This document shows positions 10,204 to 25,972 of a DNA stretch of 64,000 nucleotides, piece after piece. The notes beneath the pieces were generated by a model that was not told where the DNA came from, searched no databases, and saw only the letters and a list, made by a program, of their open reading frames with translations. The position numbers were made by a program, and so were the translations under genes. The first letter of the stretch is position 1; each line of letters opens with the position of its first letter. This DNA is from Diplosphaera chodatii (Eukaryota; Chlorophyta; Trebouxiophyceae; Prasiolales; Stichococcaceae): the NCBI GenBank assembly GCA_032358165.1, contig JAALGY010000032.1:2108001-2172000 (forward strand), read 5' to 3'.

Positions 10204-13200
10204 TTATGGAGAGCGCGGTGTGGATGCGCCAGATGCGCTGCCATTTGCTGGGGCTAGGTTGGTCTGCAGGTCGAGGCAGACCCATGCATTGTTGTGGACA
10301 TGAGTGTGGGTCGTGAGCGAGCAGCACGATGATCAGGTGCAGACTCGTATGGGCATCTGCAGCATCTCACCTCGTATATCTTGACGATGGGGTCAGCACC
10401 GCCGCATGCAAAGATCGGCCTGTAGGGGTGCCAGGCAATGTGGCTGACTCCCCCCGACCGCTGAGGCACACCTCCACCCGCAGAGCTGCGCCGGTATGCC
10501 AGCATGTCCCCGCGCGGGCCCCACAGCTTCACCATCTGCATGTCGTTGCACATGCTGTGTACAGCACGCCTATGCAAGCGTGGAAAGCGTGGGAACCATC
10601 ACTTGCAGATGATTAAATGGGCCACAGCTCCCGATGACACTGCATCTCCCGCTCCAAATCTCTTGCCTGAGCATTCTGGGACAGGCTGGCGGTGGCTAGC
10701 AGCGGCGCGTGGGGGTGCGCCGCAAATGCCAGCAGGGGCCCGCGGTCCTCTGCGCGCAGGCTCTTCCAGGCGCCCATCTGCGCGGAGGGCGGCTGCCCCT
10801 CCTCGACAGGCAGCAGCCTGAAGTCGGTGTACTTCGTATCGCCGCTGCCAGTGGCCGTCACCAGCTGGCTGTCCCAATCGCCTGGCCCCAGCGCCATGCC
10901 CACCTGGGAAAGCAATGAGGCGTCAAGCGACGTCAAGGACTAGCAACCGCTGCAAAGCAGTGTCAGGATGGCATTTTTTTTGGTGCACCTACAGGTGCAT
11001 CACGGAGCTGCATGACTGTGGAGGCTGATGACCTCTTGGTGAGCATGACTCGAAAACCTGAACGGTGTTCAAGCTGCTTCTACGCAGAAGCATGTGAGGC
11101 AGGGACTTCACCATTGGCCCGTCGTGCAGGTGCACGCGCGCAGCTGCATCGCCACCATGCTGTCGCAGGTCGAACAGGGCCACGGTGCCGTCGACGCTGC
11201 CGGCGAACAGCAGCGGCGGCCCATCCCGCGTCATCGCCAGGTGCTGCCAGGGCGCATCGCCGCCGCCCCGGTCAGACACCTGCACGGAGTGCAGTTGAGA
11301 CAGCCTGCTCCTGGTGTTCAGCGACAGGCGTCATGCACTTGTCTCACCACAGGCGTCGGCACACAGCGGGAGCTGGCACGGGGGGTCACCTCGCCCTGGC
11401 ACATCTCGCGCTCCAGGTTCCAGAGGTGCGCGGTGGTGGGCGTGGTGCCGCCGGCGGCCACCAGCAGGTCGCGCGACGACTGCCACTCGTACACCACGGG
11501 CGACGCCACCTCTGTGCCCGCGATGGTCATCGGCACCGCCTGCAGTGCCACCAGCCGGGCGGCATCACTTATGCGCCGCCCCAATTGCAGGCCGCTGACC
11601 AAGTGGCTCTGCAAGAGACTGCTAAAGTGGGTCCTGACCCCCTGCTGCGACCCGATAATGTGCGCACCCGCCAGGCGGTGGCCAGGCGCTGCGCGGAGCG
11701 GTAGGGGAAGTTGCGCCACACACGCACTGCGCCATCCACCGCGCCCGCCAGCAGTACCCCGCCCGAGATCTCGTTCAGGTGGTACAGCGCCACGGTCGCG
11801 ACCTCCAGCTTGGCTGCGTGCGGCGAGTCGCCTGGTGCAGCACACAAGCATGCACAGCATCGCAGAGCAGCAAGCACGACAACACTGTGCAACATGCTTG
11901 TGTGTCAATGCCTTGGGACGCCTCTGCCAGTGGATGGCTTGTTGTGGTGCAGCTGGAGCACCCATGGTTCGAGTGCTTGACAAAATGGCGCACCTCGCGC
12001 AAGATGGAAGCGGTTGACGACTGCACGCGCATCAAGGATGAGCTTGCTGTCGGTGGGCAGCAGGCTGTAGTTGATGACCCGCACCACGCCGCGCCCGTCC
12101 ACTGTCGTCAGCAGTGGCTTGAAGGGGTGGAAGCACATTGCAGATGTGTTGCTGGACTCGATCTCGATCTTCAGCACCTGTGGAGGCGAGATACAGACCA
12201 TTGCTCGATGGTGGTATCACCGAGGGCGCAGCCTACATCGACATGAGACAACATGAGCTACAGGGCCAGTCCAAAGGGCATTCTCAAGGCTGTGATGCAA
12301 CCAAAGCTACCTGTGACGAGAGACCAGCTGTAGCTGCAGCAGCAGCGCGGGACGGGGACTGCCCTGTTGGCATCTGGCGCGGCAGGCCATCGATTGCCTT
12401 GCACGCTGCGATCTGCTCATCCCGCTGCAGCACGATGCATCTCCAGGTTGCCATCCCTCCCCGGTGGGTACGATGTGTAGCTGTCATGTGAGTTCCGAGC
12501 AATGCTTATGCAACATGTTCGAGAGCAGTTGCACACCTGCACCATGCGAGACGCCTGCTTTGCAGGGTCTGGCGGCCTCTGCCAGTGCGCATGCTCAGCC
12601 CTGTACAGGCTCGCCTGTCAACAGACAGGTCACAGCAGTTCGGGCACTGACGTGGTGGGGCCTGCATGCAGCACTTTGCATGCAGCACTTGATGTGTGCC
12701 GGAGCTGGGTGACGGAAGCAACCAGTCATGCACAGTCACCTGCGGCTCCAGCTGGGGCCACGAGAAGCGCTCGCAGCTCATTTTGTACACCACCGAGGCA
12801 GGCAGCTGCGGCGGGCCTGCGTCACGCTGTTGCTGCTGCAGCGGCATCAGAGGCGAGGCAGAGGCGGCAGCAGCATTGGCGGCGTCCAGGGTGTGCCACG
12901 AAAAGGGCGCAGAGATCGCCCTCGGCGGGTACGACGACCGGGCTGCTGCTCCACCGCAGCACAGACATGTCAGGGCAACCCTTGCAAAGTGTACTTTCAA
13001 CGGTCCAACGCCGCAAACATGCACAGGACGGCCTGCTCCTCCTTGCTCTTGGTGCACTTACCGGAGGGCGTCGACACGGCTGATGGCTCAGCGGTGTACG
13101 CCCGCTGGATCGCTGGCAGCAGTGGCTCGAGCGCCGCCATCGCCCCGCCCCCGGGGTCGCCGTGCAGCTGCAGGTGTCGGCACACCACTTGTGCATGCGC

Positions 13201-16200
13201 TGCCATACAGGATCCTGCCAAAAAGGTCAGCTGCACCACACTCGGTCAGGCCTTGAACACACTTTCTTGGCATGTGCGGTTGCCAGGCTGTTGGTGTACT
13301 CACGCTGCGCAGGATGAGGGTGATGCGGTGCGGGTGCAGCATCTGAGCATCCGGGCCGGTGGGGCTGCCCGGCTGGCTGGCGCTGGCCGAGCGCACCGAG
13401 CCTGCCGCCTTTGCAGCCGCCTGCCGTGCCGCACCCGCCGCCCACCCCTGAGACAGCCCAATCACAAAGGGACGTTCATGCCCATGCGGCGTGGGCATGC
13501 TACCACAACTCAGCTAGAAGTGAGGATGTGCCCGGTGTGTGTAGAAGCGACACAGCAAGTGGCATCACCGACAGCTTGCGGCTGACGGCGCGCTGCAGGT
13601 TGCCCGCAGAGCCAAATCCTGATGGCAGCGCCGCAATTGGCGCACTGGCCGCCGACTGCAGCACTGCTGACTGCTGCGGCGTAGGCGGCACCACCGCTGC
13701 AGCTGCACGGTAAGGCACAAGTGTTTAGCACGGAAGTCTGCTTCAGAGGAGCAGAGGATAAAGCAACCGTCATCAGTCGCAACACTATTGCAAGCCATGT
13801 AAGCGCAGTGCAGCGTGGAGTTGCCACCATCGGCTGCGACACATCCACGAAAGCAGCTCTTTGCTTTTCCGGGCACAGGCAAGGGAGGACTGCACGACGC
13901 ACAGCTGCCCGGAGCTGGCACGGCCGCGAGCGCCAGCTCCACGTCCAGCTGCCGCAGTAGCGCCGCCCCCAGCTCAGCGACCGCCGCCACCGGGTCTGTT
14001 GCCAGCAGGCAGCCCGCCCGCAGCACCGCTGCAGCCAGGACACCGAGCGCATCCTCGTCCCTGCAATGCAGGTACACGAGGGTGACCGATGAGCTCGTCA
14101 ACCGGGGTTGGAACCCAGTGTGTCAGGGACCTGCAGGAGCAAGGCACAAACGCTGCAGCACAGCACAGCGACAGCAAGTGTTCGAGTCCGAATCGTGTGC
14201 GTCACAGCACATGCGGGAATGGCTCACCCAGGGTCCGGCAGGCCGGCGAAGGCGCTGCGCGGCGCACCATGGTGGCTTTTGCCCTGGTGGCTCCCGCTGG
14301 ACTGTTCTGGCTGCGCCGGCTCGCTGACTGACGGGCGGGTGTCGTTTGCGGGCCCCGAGTCAGGGGACGTCTGCGTGTCATTGGCTGCAGGCGGGCTGGC
14401 AGGGTTGCTGCCTGACGCGTTGCCATCACGGACGCTGGGTTCTGTATGATCACTGCAGCAGGCAGGGAAAAGGTCAGCCATCCCTTTCGCCTGGATGCTC
14501 CTGCACCACCATCAGTGGCAACAGGACAAAGCGCCACAACCTCCATGGCAGACGTGCAAACTGCAGTGCACAGCGACACCTGTTGTGGGCTGAGGGGTCA
14601 TCGTCAGAGGGCGAGGGCTGCGGCGACGACGGCGTGGCGCCATCGGCTGCCGGCATCTGCCTGCTGGACGCCGAGGGGTCTGACGAGGGGCTGGCGCCAA
14701 CAGGCGACGACCGCCCGCTGGCATTGGACCCCATGGTGCTGCGTGACGCCACGCCCGCAACCCCACCCGCGCCCCCCTTGTCCGACCCCGCTGGACGCGT
14801 GGCAGCGGCTGTCGCCTGAGCCAGCAGAGCCGCCGACTGCTGCTGCGTGTCCCAGATGGCGTCCTGCGGCGGGAACACCATCGGATCTGCACTGCGTTGC
14901 TGCCAGCTGGCAGCCGCCGGTCCAGCACATGCAGCACACGAACGCGGCATGCGCTTCAGCACAGCGCCACCTGCTCACCTGGAAGGCGGACCGGTGGGTG
15001 CTGGCGAAGCGCGCCAGCGCCACGGCGACCTCGCCGCGCACCAGCGGGCTGCCATCGGCGGCGCTGCGGACCAGCCGCTCCACCACCTCCCGCTGCTGCG
15101 GCCCAGCCTCCGGGTGCGGCTGTGGTGCTGCCGGCGCTGCCTCTGGATTTGCAGACTGGTCTGCTCCCAGCAGTGAGCCCAGCGCAAAGGCTGCAGAGGC
15201 CCTCAACTCTGGGCTGGGTGCGTCCAGCAGTGCCTCCAGCACGTGTGGCATGTCTTCCACCATTGCCGCCTCCGCCAACTGCAGGTGTGTCCTAGTCGTC
15301 AGCTGGATTGCAGGAGTCGTCAGGGTACACTGCAGAGACGGAGGCCCACGATAGCAGCAAACCCACGATGCCAGATAGGCAGCGTCGGACACTACTGCTC
15401 ACATCTGGAGCGTCCTCGACCAGTTTGCCAAGCGCCAGCGCCAGCCACTGCGCCAGCAAGCCCGCCGCCTGCGCCTCAGGGCCCCTGCCTCCAGCGACGG
15501 CGGCCACGTGTGGCAGCTGCGCCCTGATGAGCGGCAGCATGCCCAGGTCTGCCACCAAGCGCTGACCCCGAGGGTGCCGGTCGGAGATGACTGCCAGTAC
15601 GAAGGTTGCCTGCACAGTCAACTTCCTGCGCTCTGTCGCTGGGCAAAAGGGCCTTGCTCCCATGCAGACTACCGTGCAGTGTGCCCCTGCCGCCTGCTTG
15701 TGCTCACCTGAGCCCGAGAAGCAGCATAAGGAGCCGCCTCCTGTCCAACCAGGTGCTCAACGAAGTAACGTGCACCATTGTCTTTCACGAGGTCAGCCTA
15801 CAGTGGGCAGAACGTTCTGTTGTCAGACTCGGGGGGCAGTGACTTGCGCATGCAGGTGGGGGGCAATGTATCACATCTTCGAGATCAGCACCCATCTAGC
15901 ACTTGACGGTGCACCTGGCAGGAGCGATCCAGGGCCAGAATCTTGGTCCAGATGAAGACCAGGGTGTCACGCAGCTCTGCTGTGTTGGTCTGCAGTAACT
16001 TCAGAACATACGGAAAGATGCCGACGGACAGTGCCAGGTCGACTGCCCAGCTGCCGAGGTCCAGGAAGCGGCCCAACAGCTGCAGCGCCCGCGCCCTGTG
16101 CACCTGGCTGAGCAGCACCTGCAGTGTGCCAAGGCCTTGTTGGTGTCGGTGTGTGGGGTGCATGGCGTGGCGTTAGAGCTACTGCATGCATGTGCAGCCC

Positions 16201-18677
16201 GATTCCCACATCCCTATTGCACCTGCAGCACGATGGGCAGCTGCTCTGGCGGCCGCCTCCGCTGCGAGCCGGCATCCAGCCACAGCTCGAAAGCGCACAG
16301 CTGCTCTGCGAAAAACGGGCTGGGCTGGAACTCGTGCTCTGGTACGTCGCCGTCCAGCAGCCTGTGACGTCATCACCGGTTGTTGCCCAATGAGCTGATG
16401 CTGGAGCTGCCACGATGCACTGCGCAGCATGCACTGAGTCATACCAGCCGCATACTGTGGCGATAACCTGTGGGGACGCCCTGAAGCATGGAGCTTCAGT
16501 CCAGTATATTTTTGGCCACAGATTGCTACTCACGCGGGGAGCTGGAGGAGGCACATCTCTGCGGCCATGTCCCAGGCGTGCCACATGGGATGCTGGTGCG
16601 TCGGCGGCAGCTTTGGCCAGGACACAGGCGTGCAGTTGTTGGCCCGCATGATGCGCTCCGCGAGCAGGAAGTTGCGGAACAGGCTTGCCACCAACAGGTC
16701 CTGCACGGGCAACGACAGCACATCTGCCTCACTGCCACGATGACACTGGCACGGCAGTGGGGCTAAACTGACAAGATGCCTCATGCTGCCGCCTCACTGG
16801 TATGCTCACCTGACGAAAGAGCTTCTGGAAGAGCGCCCGAGGCAGCATGTTCCAGGCGATGGTGTCTGTGATCGCTGTGAAAATCCAGTTGAGCTCGCCA
16901 AGCGGTGTGCGCCGGTCTGTCTGCTTGCCGGGAATCCTGTCAATGAGCTCCTTCGCCAGGCCCTCGCCCCGCAGCAGACTCCGATTGCAGAACCACCTCA
17001 ACGCCACCTACAGGGCGCAAAACTCTGTTTGCTACAAATCAGCAATGTTTGCAGTCCCAGATACGAAAAATGCGATGTACAGGCTAGCATGGCACCTTGA
17101 TGGGGGTTGTCAGGCAAGCTGTAAACACGTCTGCTGGCAGCTCTGGATTCTGAGGCAGCAGCTCCCCGGCGCCGCAGGCAGCCAGCAGGATGCATTCCCG
17201 CATCGGGTCCTCCCCGGCGCTGGAGCCCGGAGCACCCGGCGCACTGCCCATCATGCCAGCCGCCTCCTGCGTCGGGTGGTCATGCACAAGTCGAGCGGGC
17301 GCATTTGGCTTGGGATACATGCAGCAACATGGGTGCAACAGCATTCCGAGCATGGCGCGCTGATGATTGTAAGGGTTTGCAACCACCTGCTGCCGCTGCT
17401 CAGCAAACGACTTGAAGGAGTTGACGATCAGGCCGGCGGCGGAGCAGTCGAACAGGTAGATGGCGGGCGTGCCGACCCATGTCTGCAGATCGTAGATTGA
17501 CATGGGGATGTACTGCGTGTACGACTTGTTGAACACCCAGACCTCCCCGTTGGTCGTCGGCCGCGGCACGCCATGCCCATTGTAGTGGAACAGCACCCGC
17601 TCGGACTGCAGGGTACAGCACATCAGTCGCTTGGGCACGATCATGGTGATCACATGTTGCGCTGCAGGCAGGGCAGCTGGCGTCACATACACACCTTTGC
17701 TGTGCGCCGGCAGGACACAGCGAGCTTCTTGACGTCCTCCATGGTGGGGTCCAGGTGCGTCTTGTACTTGGCGCGCCCCTGCCACCGCTCGTACTGCGCC
17801 TGGAGGTTCTTGCCTGCAGCATGTCCAGCACGTGCACCAGTGATGCGAGCCTCATTACGTCGCTGCATGAAACAGTGCTGCCAGGGATCTGGCCACCAGC
17901 AACACGTGCAGCACCTATAGTCTCCAGCGCCTTTGGAGGCTGCATCGACAGCGGGTCCACCCAGCATTCCAGCCGCGCGCAGGGCGATATCTTGATGACG
18001 TCCGGCGGGTCCACGCCGATGTTCAGGCACAGCACCAGCGCCACAGCCGTCGTTTTGAGGCGCTCCTTCTGGCGCCACTTGGAGACTATGCCCTGAGACT
18101 GCGCCGGCGCCTCAGCTGACCCGTTGCCGACATCATGCCGCACCTGCATACATGCAGGGGTTGACACGACCGCTGCCTCGTCTGCCACATGACTGGTGGG
18201 CGTTGTGCACTGCAGTACATTCCAAGTTGCCAAAACAGCCTGATCCAGGTTGCCACTGACACCTCGGCCTGATGCATGGTAGTCACCTCTGTGAAGTATA
18301 CGGGCGGTACCCAGCCGCGGCCAAGGTAAACGGCTTCATCTGTGTCAGCCGGACGCTCAGCCTGCAATTTGCGATGCAACGTGATGCTATTAACAATGCA
18401 GCCATCACCTTGTCAAGATCGGCCGTCAGCTGGTCCCTGCGGCACCAGCACTGTCATGCCGTGGCGCTTCACAGCCGCAGATCGGTGATTTTGAATACTA
18501 TATGCAATGCCCGACCTGCGGGAGCTGCTGCCGCCTTGCCAGCTCGTCTGTGAGGCTGGACGCTGTCTGCATGTTTTGCTCGAGCTCGTGCCATGGGTTG
18601 GCACCAGAGGTTGCTGGGCTGAGTGGTTCTGACGCCTTCCGACCGAGGGCCGTGGTGATGTTATCAGCAGGTGCCAT
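10204..18677 (-). CDS. RAPTOR1: RAPTOR, scaffold subunit of TOR complex 1
   Basis: RAPTOR presents substrates to the TOR kinase. The gene spans about 8.5 kb and all three family regions are readable. The caspase-like N-terminal domain shows [34 protein letters not shown] and [14 protein letters not shown]. It continues with [35 protein letters not shown] and [20 protein letters not shown]. The central HEAT region shows [40 protein letters not shown] and [17 protein letters not shown]. The C-terminal WD40 repeats lie near 12200-10380 ([42 protein letters not shown]). The His (HYNGHG) and Cys (FDCSAAG) of the caspase-like pair are both kept. The start is the ATG at 18677 (cATGG context), before LGRKASEP. 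The last short exon gives [19 protein letters not shown], with TAA at 10206-10204. This last exon and the N-terminal exons before RHDVGNG are less certain. Confidence 0.93.
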
Positions 18678-19210
18678 GACTGCCGGCACAAGCACCAGCG
18701 TGGCTTGTGACCGTCACCAGTCGCAATCGTGCAGGCCATGCATCCCCATGACCAATGCCCAAACTTGACCTACATTTGACACTGCTCGTCGCGCGACGCG
18801 AAGAATGAATTGGCACCCTCTGCGGAGTCAAACCCTGCTGAGGTGCGCGCAAGCTGCATACGTCAACGTTCGTGCAGATGCAGATCGTGCCAACCCTGAT
18901 CAACCGGGGCTCCGGGGGTGGTGCTATTGGATATTTTGACCAACGGTTCCACCAGTGGTTCCACACCGAACATGCACATGTACGGGAGGTGTATCCAGCA
19001 AGCAAGCCTGGAGGGAAAATGGTACGTGACATTGGCTTGGGAAATAGGGATGCTGCACTTGAACCGCTCTCGGTAGATCATGTGCACAATGCAGTCTGGC
19101 TGTGTGAACATTGTTGAACCATCAGCCGCCCACCACACATTGGCAGCAACACCGCGCATTTCCAGCACGGCGCCAGACTTTTGTACAGATCGGAGCTCAC
19201 GATGCAATCC
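18678..19210. promoter_or_regulatory. Spacer between RAPTOR start and alpha-tubulin stop
   Basis: About 530 bp hold the RAPTOR upstream region and alpha-tubulin 3' untranslated sequence, both minus strand. A 115-codon minus-strand open frame (18863-19207) crosses it, but it has no family resemblance and sits immediately after the tubulin stop, so it is treated as untranslated sequence. Confidence 0.4.
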
Positions 19211-22166
<2,956 letters not shown>

Positions 22167-22621
22167 GGTGGCGGCCGCGCTTACTGCTGGTATACGAACG
22201 ACACGGAGGAAAGTTGGCGGGCTTGTGCACTGGCGACCCGCAGCGGGTGATGGTAGTTGCTGCTGATGGAGCGGAGACGGTGATGGCTCCCTGAGACACG
22301 AAACAACGCGAACGAGGACGCGTGATCCGTGGGAAGGGTGGCCAAATGTTGTGGCGCCGGCCTAAACAGCTCGCCGTTTGACTGTGCCGACAACGCGTAG
22401 TGGTAGCGCACAATTCTCCCATTGAAGCCCCCCTGCAGCAGCATGCATCGGCAAGCCAGCGACAAAACTTCAAATTGTCAGAACATATTCGCGGCAGACT
22501 GCACCTCTGCATGCCTGTCACACCCCTTTGCCAGATGCTCCCCTGCATGAGTGTCGGCGCCCCTTGAAGGAGTCATTGAAGCCTCACGACACTGGCCAAC
22601 AGCAGCGGGCGCATTTCGCCA
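22167..22621. promoter_or_regulatory. Divergent spacer, alpha-tubulin / GRC3
   Basis: About 455 bp lie between the tubulin start (minus) and the GRC3 start (plus) and presumably contain both promoters. No coding exon was recognised and no clear core-promoter motif can be asserted. Confidence 0.45.
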
Positions 22622-25301
22622 ATGAGCAAGCGCAAGTCTGACGCTGGCTCCTCGAGACAAACACCTACAGAGAACGCCACGCACAAGAGGTGCTTCAATG
22701 TTCTTGTGAACCTTGGCATGTGCATGTGCCTTCTTGTGGGATGCAAGGGAATAACGCCTGATGGCCTGCTGATGCAGGGCAGCAACGCAGCCGGCAGCCG
22801 GTCCTGTCACTGTCCAGCTGCATGCCGCGCAGGTGACAAAGTTGCTGCCAAGGCATCATCGACAGTGTACTTATACAGCATGTCCTCCGGATAGCATGTG
22901 TGTACCCTCCAGTTGGCGTGTGTGCAGGCCGCGCACCTCACCGGGGCTGCGCAGCTGACTGTGGAAAGTGGCGCTGTGTGGATCTTTGGGTAGGACGCTA
23001 TCATTGCGCTTGCCACACATCCGGCTGTCTTCGCCTCTGTGCAGACCGTGTCAACCGGCGGGCTTGGACAACATGCCTTGCTCTGCAGGCGGGTGCTCAC
23101 GCCGGATGCTGGCGCAGTTGACATCTGCGCAGACTTGCGCATCGGTGGCCCGCTAGCAATCGAGGCGTGCAATGCAAGCGTGCACGTGCCATGCGTGGGC
23201 GACAGCACAGCCAGGATCAGGCTTGCCAGCAAGCGATATGGTGGCGCTTCACCAGAAGCACTGCCATCATCAGATGCAGCCTTCGATGAAAGCGTTGCGC
23301 TGCGGTGTTCACCGCAGCAGCAGCAGCAGTCGTTTGAGCTTGTGCAGTCGCCTGTGGCAACGGCAGCAGCGCCTCTGGCAGGCTCGGCGCAGCCTCTTGA
23401 CCTTTGTCAGGAGTGGCGGCAGGCAGCGGCGGGGCTGGCCAGTCGAGACACTGGTGCTGCGGAGCTAGTGATCGTCGTAGTCGGCAGCAAGCAGACCGGC
23501 AAGTCGACGTTTGCCCGCCTGCTGGTCAACAGTCTGCTCAACAGGGCGCCACTGGTTGCTTACCTGGACACAGACTGCGGGCAGTCTGAGTTCACGGCGC
23601 CAGGTGCGCTCTAGACACAGCATGCATTCTGACAGCCATGACATTTGTGCTCATACGTAATAGGGGCCATGTGTCACCGGGACCATCGTGTGCAGGCCTG
23701 GTGTCACTGAGCTTCCTGAGCGGCCTGGTGAGCGGGCCACCTCACCAGCACCAGCAGCAGCCGGCGCGCGCCCACTTTGTGGGCGACACCTCGCCGCAGG
23801 TGTGTGGCCCTCTGGCTGCAAGACAGCTGAGTGTCGACCACATTCATGGCGGGCGCAGACCTGACAGCACACTGAGGCGGCAAGCTGGTCCTGTCCCCAC
23901 CCGCAGGCCGACCCGATGCTGTACGTGCGCAGCATCACCTCACTCCTGGCCTGGTTCCGGGACTACACAGCTCAGCAGCGCAGCACTGGCAGGTGGCAAG
24001 CGCCGCCGCCACTTGTCATCAACACCCACGGGTGGATCAAGGTGCTCGTGTCCGATGTACTGACCTTGACCCTCCCATCATGTCTGCAAATGCATCTGAT
24101 CTCGCTCGGAGCGCATCAAGTAAATTTGTATGTGGTGCACCTAAATCACTGTAGGGCGCTGGTCTGGAAATGCTCCTGGAGGTGCTCGCCGCTGCCCGCA
24201 TGTCCCACCTGGTGCAGCTGCAGTCGGTTCACTGCAAGCGCAACCTCCCAGGCGACGCATCATGGGCCGCAGCAGGCGCTGCACAGCCGTTCTCACACAT
24301 CCTGCTGCCGGCGGCTGATGCACTGGGCACCGGCACCCCGGCAGTGCACCAAGTTGGAAACAGCGCTACCATCAATGGTGGGCGCACACCAGTATCGGCC
24401 ATTGCAACTGCAACCTGGCTTGGCACACGGCTGTCAACTGACCAGTTGCATGTCATCACTGAATTGCAGGCAACCAGTCTGGCAAAGCAATTTCGCCAGT
24501 GGACTCTCGGGCATTGAGCTGGCTCGCCTTCGCCCGTGGCTGCCTCGATGCCCAGCGGCTGGCGACCAGCACCCCAGACTCATGGGACAGCGGTGCGTTC
24601 ACCGCAACGGCAGTCGCCCTGGCCAGTCAGCCACCATTTGCAGCGTTGTGGCGGGAGCTCAGTGTGCAGGTGAAGGGCGCCAATGCTAGCTGTTCTGTGC
24701 TGTCCCGCCCTGGCATGGGATGTCTGTAGATGACATCAGGCTGCTGGTGTGGGGAGTCTGGACCATCATTCTGATTGCAGGTGCTGCACTGCTCAGTGCC
24801 GCCCGCGGAGCTGCCATGTGCCATCAACGGTGCTGTGGTGGGCCTGGCAGTCGGCCCACAACAGCAGCAGCCGCTTTATTATGACACCCTCAACGTCCCG
24901 GCGGACGCTGCACCGCTGCCGTGCCTGGGCCTGGGCATTGTGCGCAGCCTGGACATCCAGGCGGGCTTGGTCTACCTGCTGACGCCGCTCTCCGACGTCG
25001 AGCTGCAACATGTGGACGTGCTCCAGGTGCGCGGCGCCTGTGTGTTGATCTGACAGAACCACGGCAGGCGTAGGGGTGTAGAGTATCTGGATGTACATAA
25101 GGTTCATGCCACTACAACCATTTGTATTCAGGTGACTTGCTATCCTGCTGGCAGGTGGGTCGCCTCAGCCTTCCGCCAGCGCTACTGCAGGCGCCAGGGC
25201 TCCAGTCTCCCTACTTGGCACTCTTCTCGCTGACAACAGATGCAAGCGCATCACGCTCGATGAAGAGCCGTGGGAACTTGCTGCGTGCAGTGCACCAATA
25301 G
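22622..25301 (+). CDS. GRC3: Polynucleotide 5'-hydroxyl kinase GRC3/NOL9-like
   Basis: GRC3/NOL9 is a nucleolar CLP1-family kinase that phosphorylates 5'-OH RNA during ITS2 removal from pre-rRNA. The ATG at 22622 (MSKRKSDAGSSRQT, basic) has the context cgccaATGa. The exon LTVESGAVWIFG joins the exon beginning at 23089 (RVLTPDAGAVDICADLRIGG), matching the family's N-terminal beta domain. The kinase domain shows Walker A (VVVGSKQTGKSTFARLLVNS), the DTDCGQSEFTAPG block and GLVSLSFLSGLVSG. VINTHGWIKG is followed by the GLEMLLEVLAAARMSHLVQL exon. The C-terminal region has CAINGAVVGLAVG, LGLGIVRSLDIQAGLVYLLT and a last exon ending SRGNLLRAVHQ, stop 25299-25301. The exons between 22690 and 22920 are uncertain: DKVAAKASSTVYLYS is a candidate coding piece. 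A short poly-Gln run near 23315 lies in the linker. Confidence 0.88.
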
Positions 25302-25972
25302 CATGGCAACTCTGTCTTGACGGACAATAACATGCCTATTCAAAGCCTGTCCTCTGTGTCGTCTGGCACGTTGTCGTGAAGTGGTGTTACGACCGTGGTG
25401 TACTGCAGCGGTGTAATGCGCTGTTCCGACGTGGAAACAGTAGCATAAGCCCTTGCATTGTTGTGCGGCCATGTGGTTTGTCTACTGATCCATGTGTGAA
25501 CGTGCATGGGCACCCCTCAAGTAGGTGTCCAGCTCTCTGAAAACTGCGTGAGCCCTCACATCAATAATTGATGGAGATTGAAGGTGTAATGTCCATCATA
25601 CCACAACACCGTGTGTGTATCGGCTGGAGGTCCTCTGCACTGATTCTGACTGAGACAAGTTTCCATCAACGACTTGATACACGTTCCAAACGAGGCAGTG
25701 ACCGATGTATGGCTACAGGAACTGGTACGTACAAAACCACAAGCATCCTATGTTGTACAAGTACTGCTACCTGAGCATTGCTGCCGATCAACAGGCGACA
25801 CTGCGGCGCTCAGCCTGACGCCGCAAGGGCCTGTTCAAGTGGGAGCCAGGAGCTGATTGGGTAGGCCGCCATCGCAAGGATGCTGCGGGTGACATCCAGT
25901 GTCAAGGGCCAAGCCTCCTGCTGGTTCGCCTGCTCAACTGCTGTACTCTTCCCCGCTGCCAACACCAGCATC
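25302..25972. other. Convergent spacer, GRC3 / ankyrin gene
   Basis: About 670 bp between two 3' ends. Part of it may belong to a last exon of the ankyrin gene, whose end is unresolved. No other coding signal, RNA gene or repeat is evident. Confidence 0.35.

Noticed and set aside
14177..14196. tRNA B-box-like word (gttcgagtcc)
   Set aside because: No matching A box, acceptor stem or cloverleaf could be drawn; it lies inside the RAPTOR gene.
18863..19207. 115-codon minus-strand open frame after alpha-tubulin
   Set aside because: It lies directly downstream of the tubulin stop, shows no domain or start context, and fits 3' untranslated sequence.
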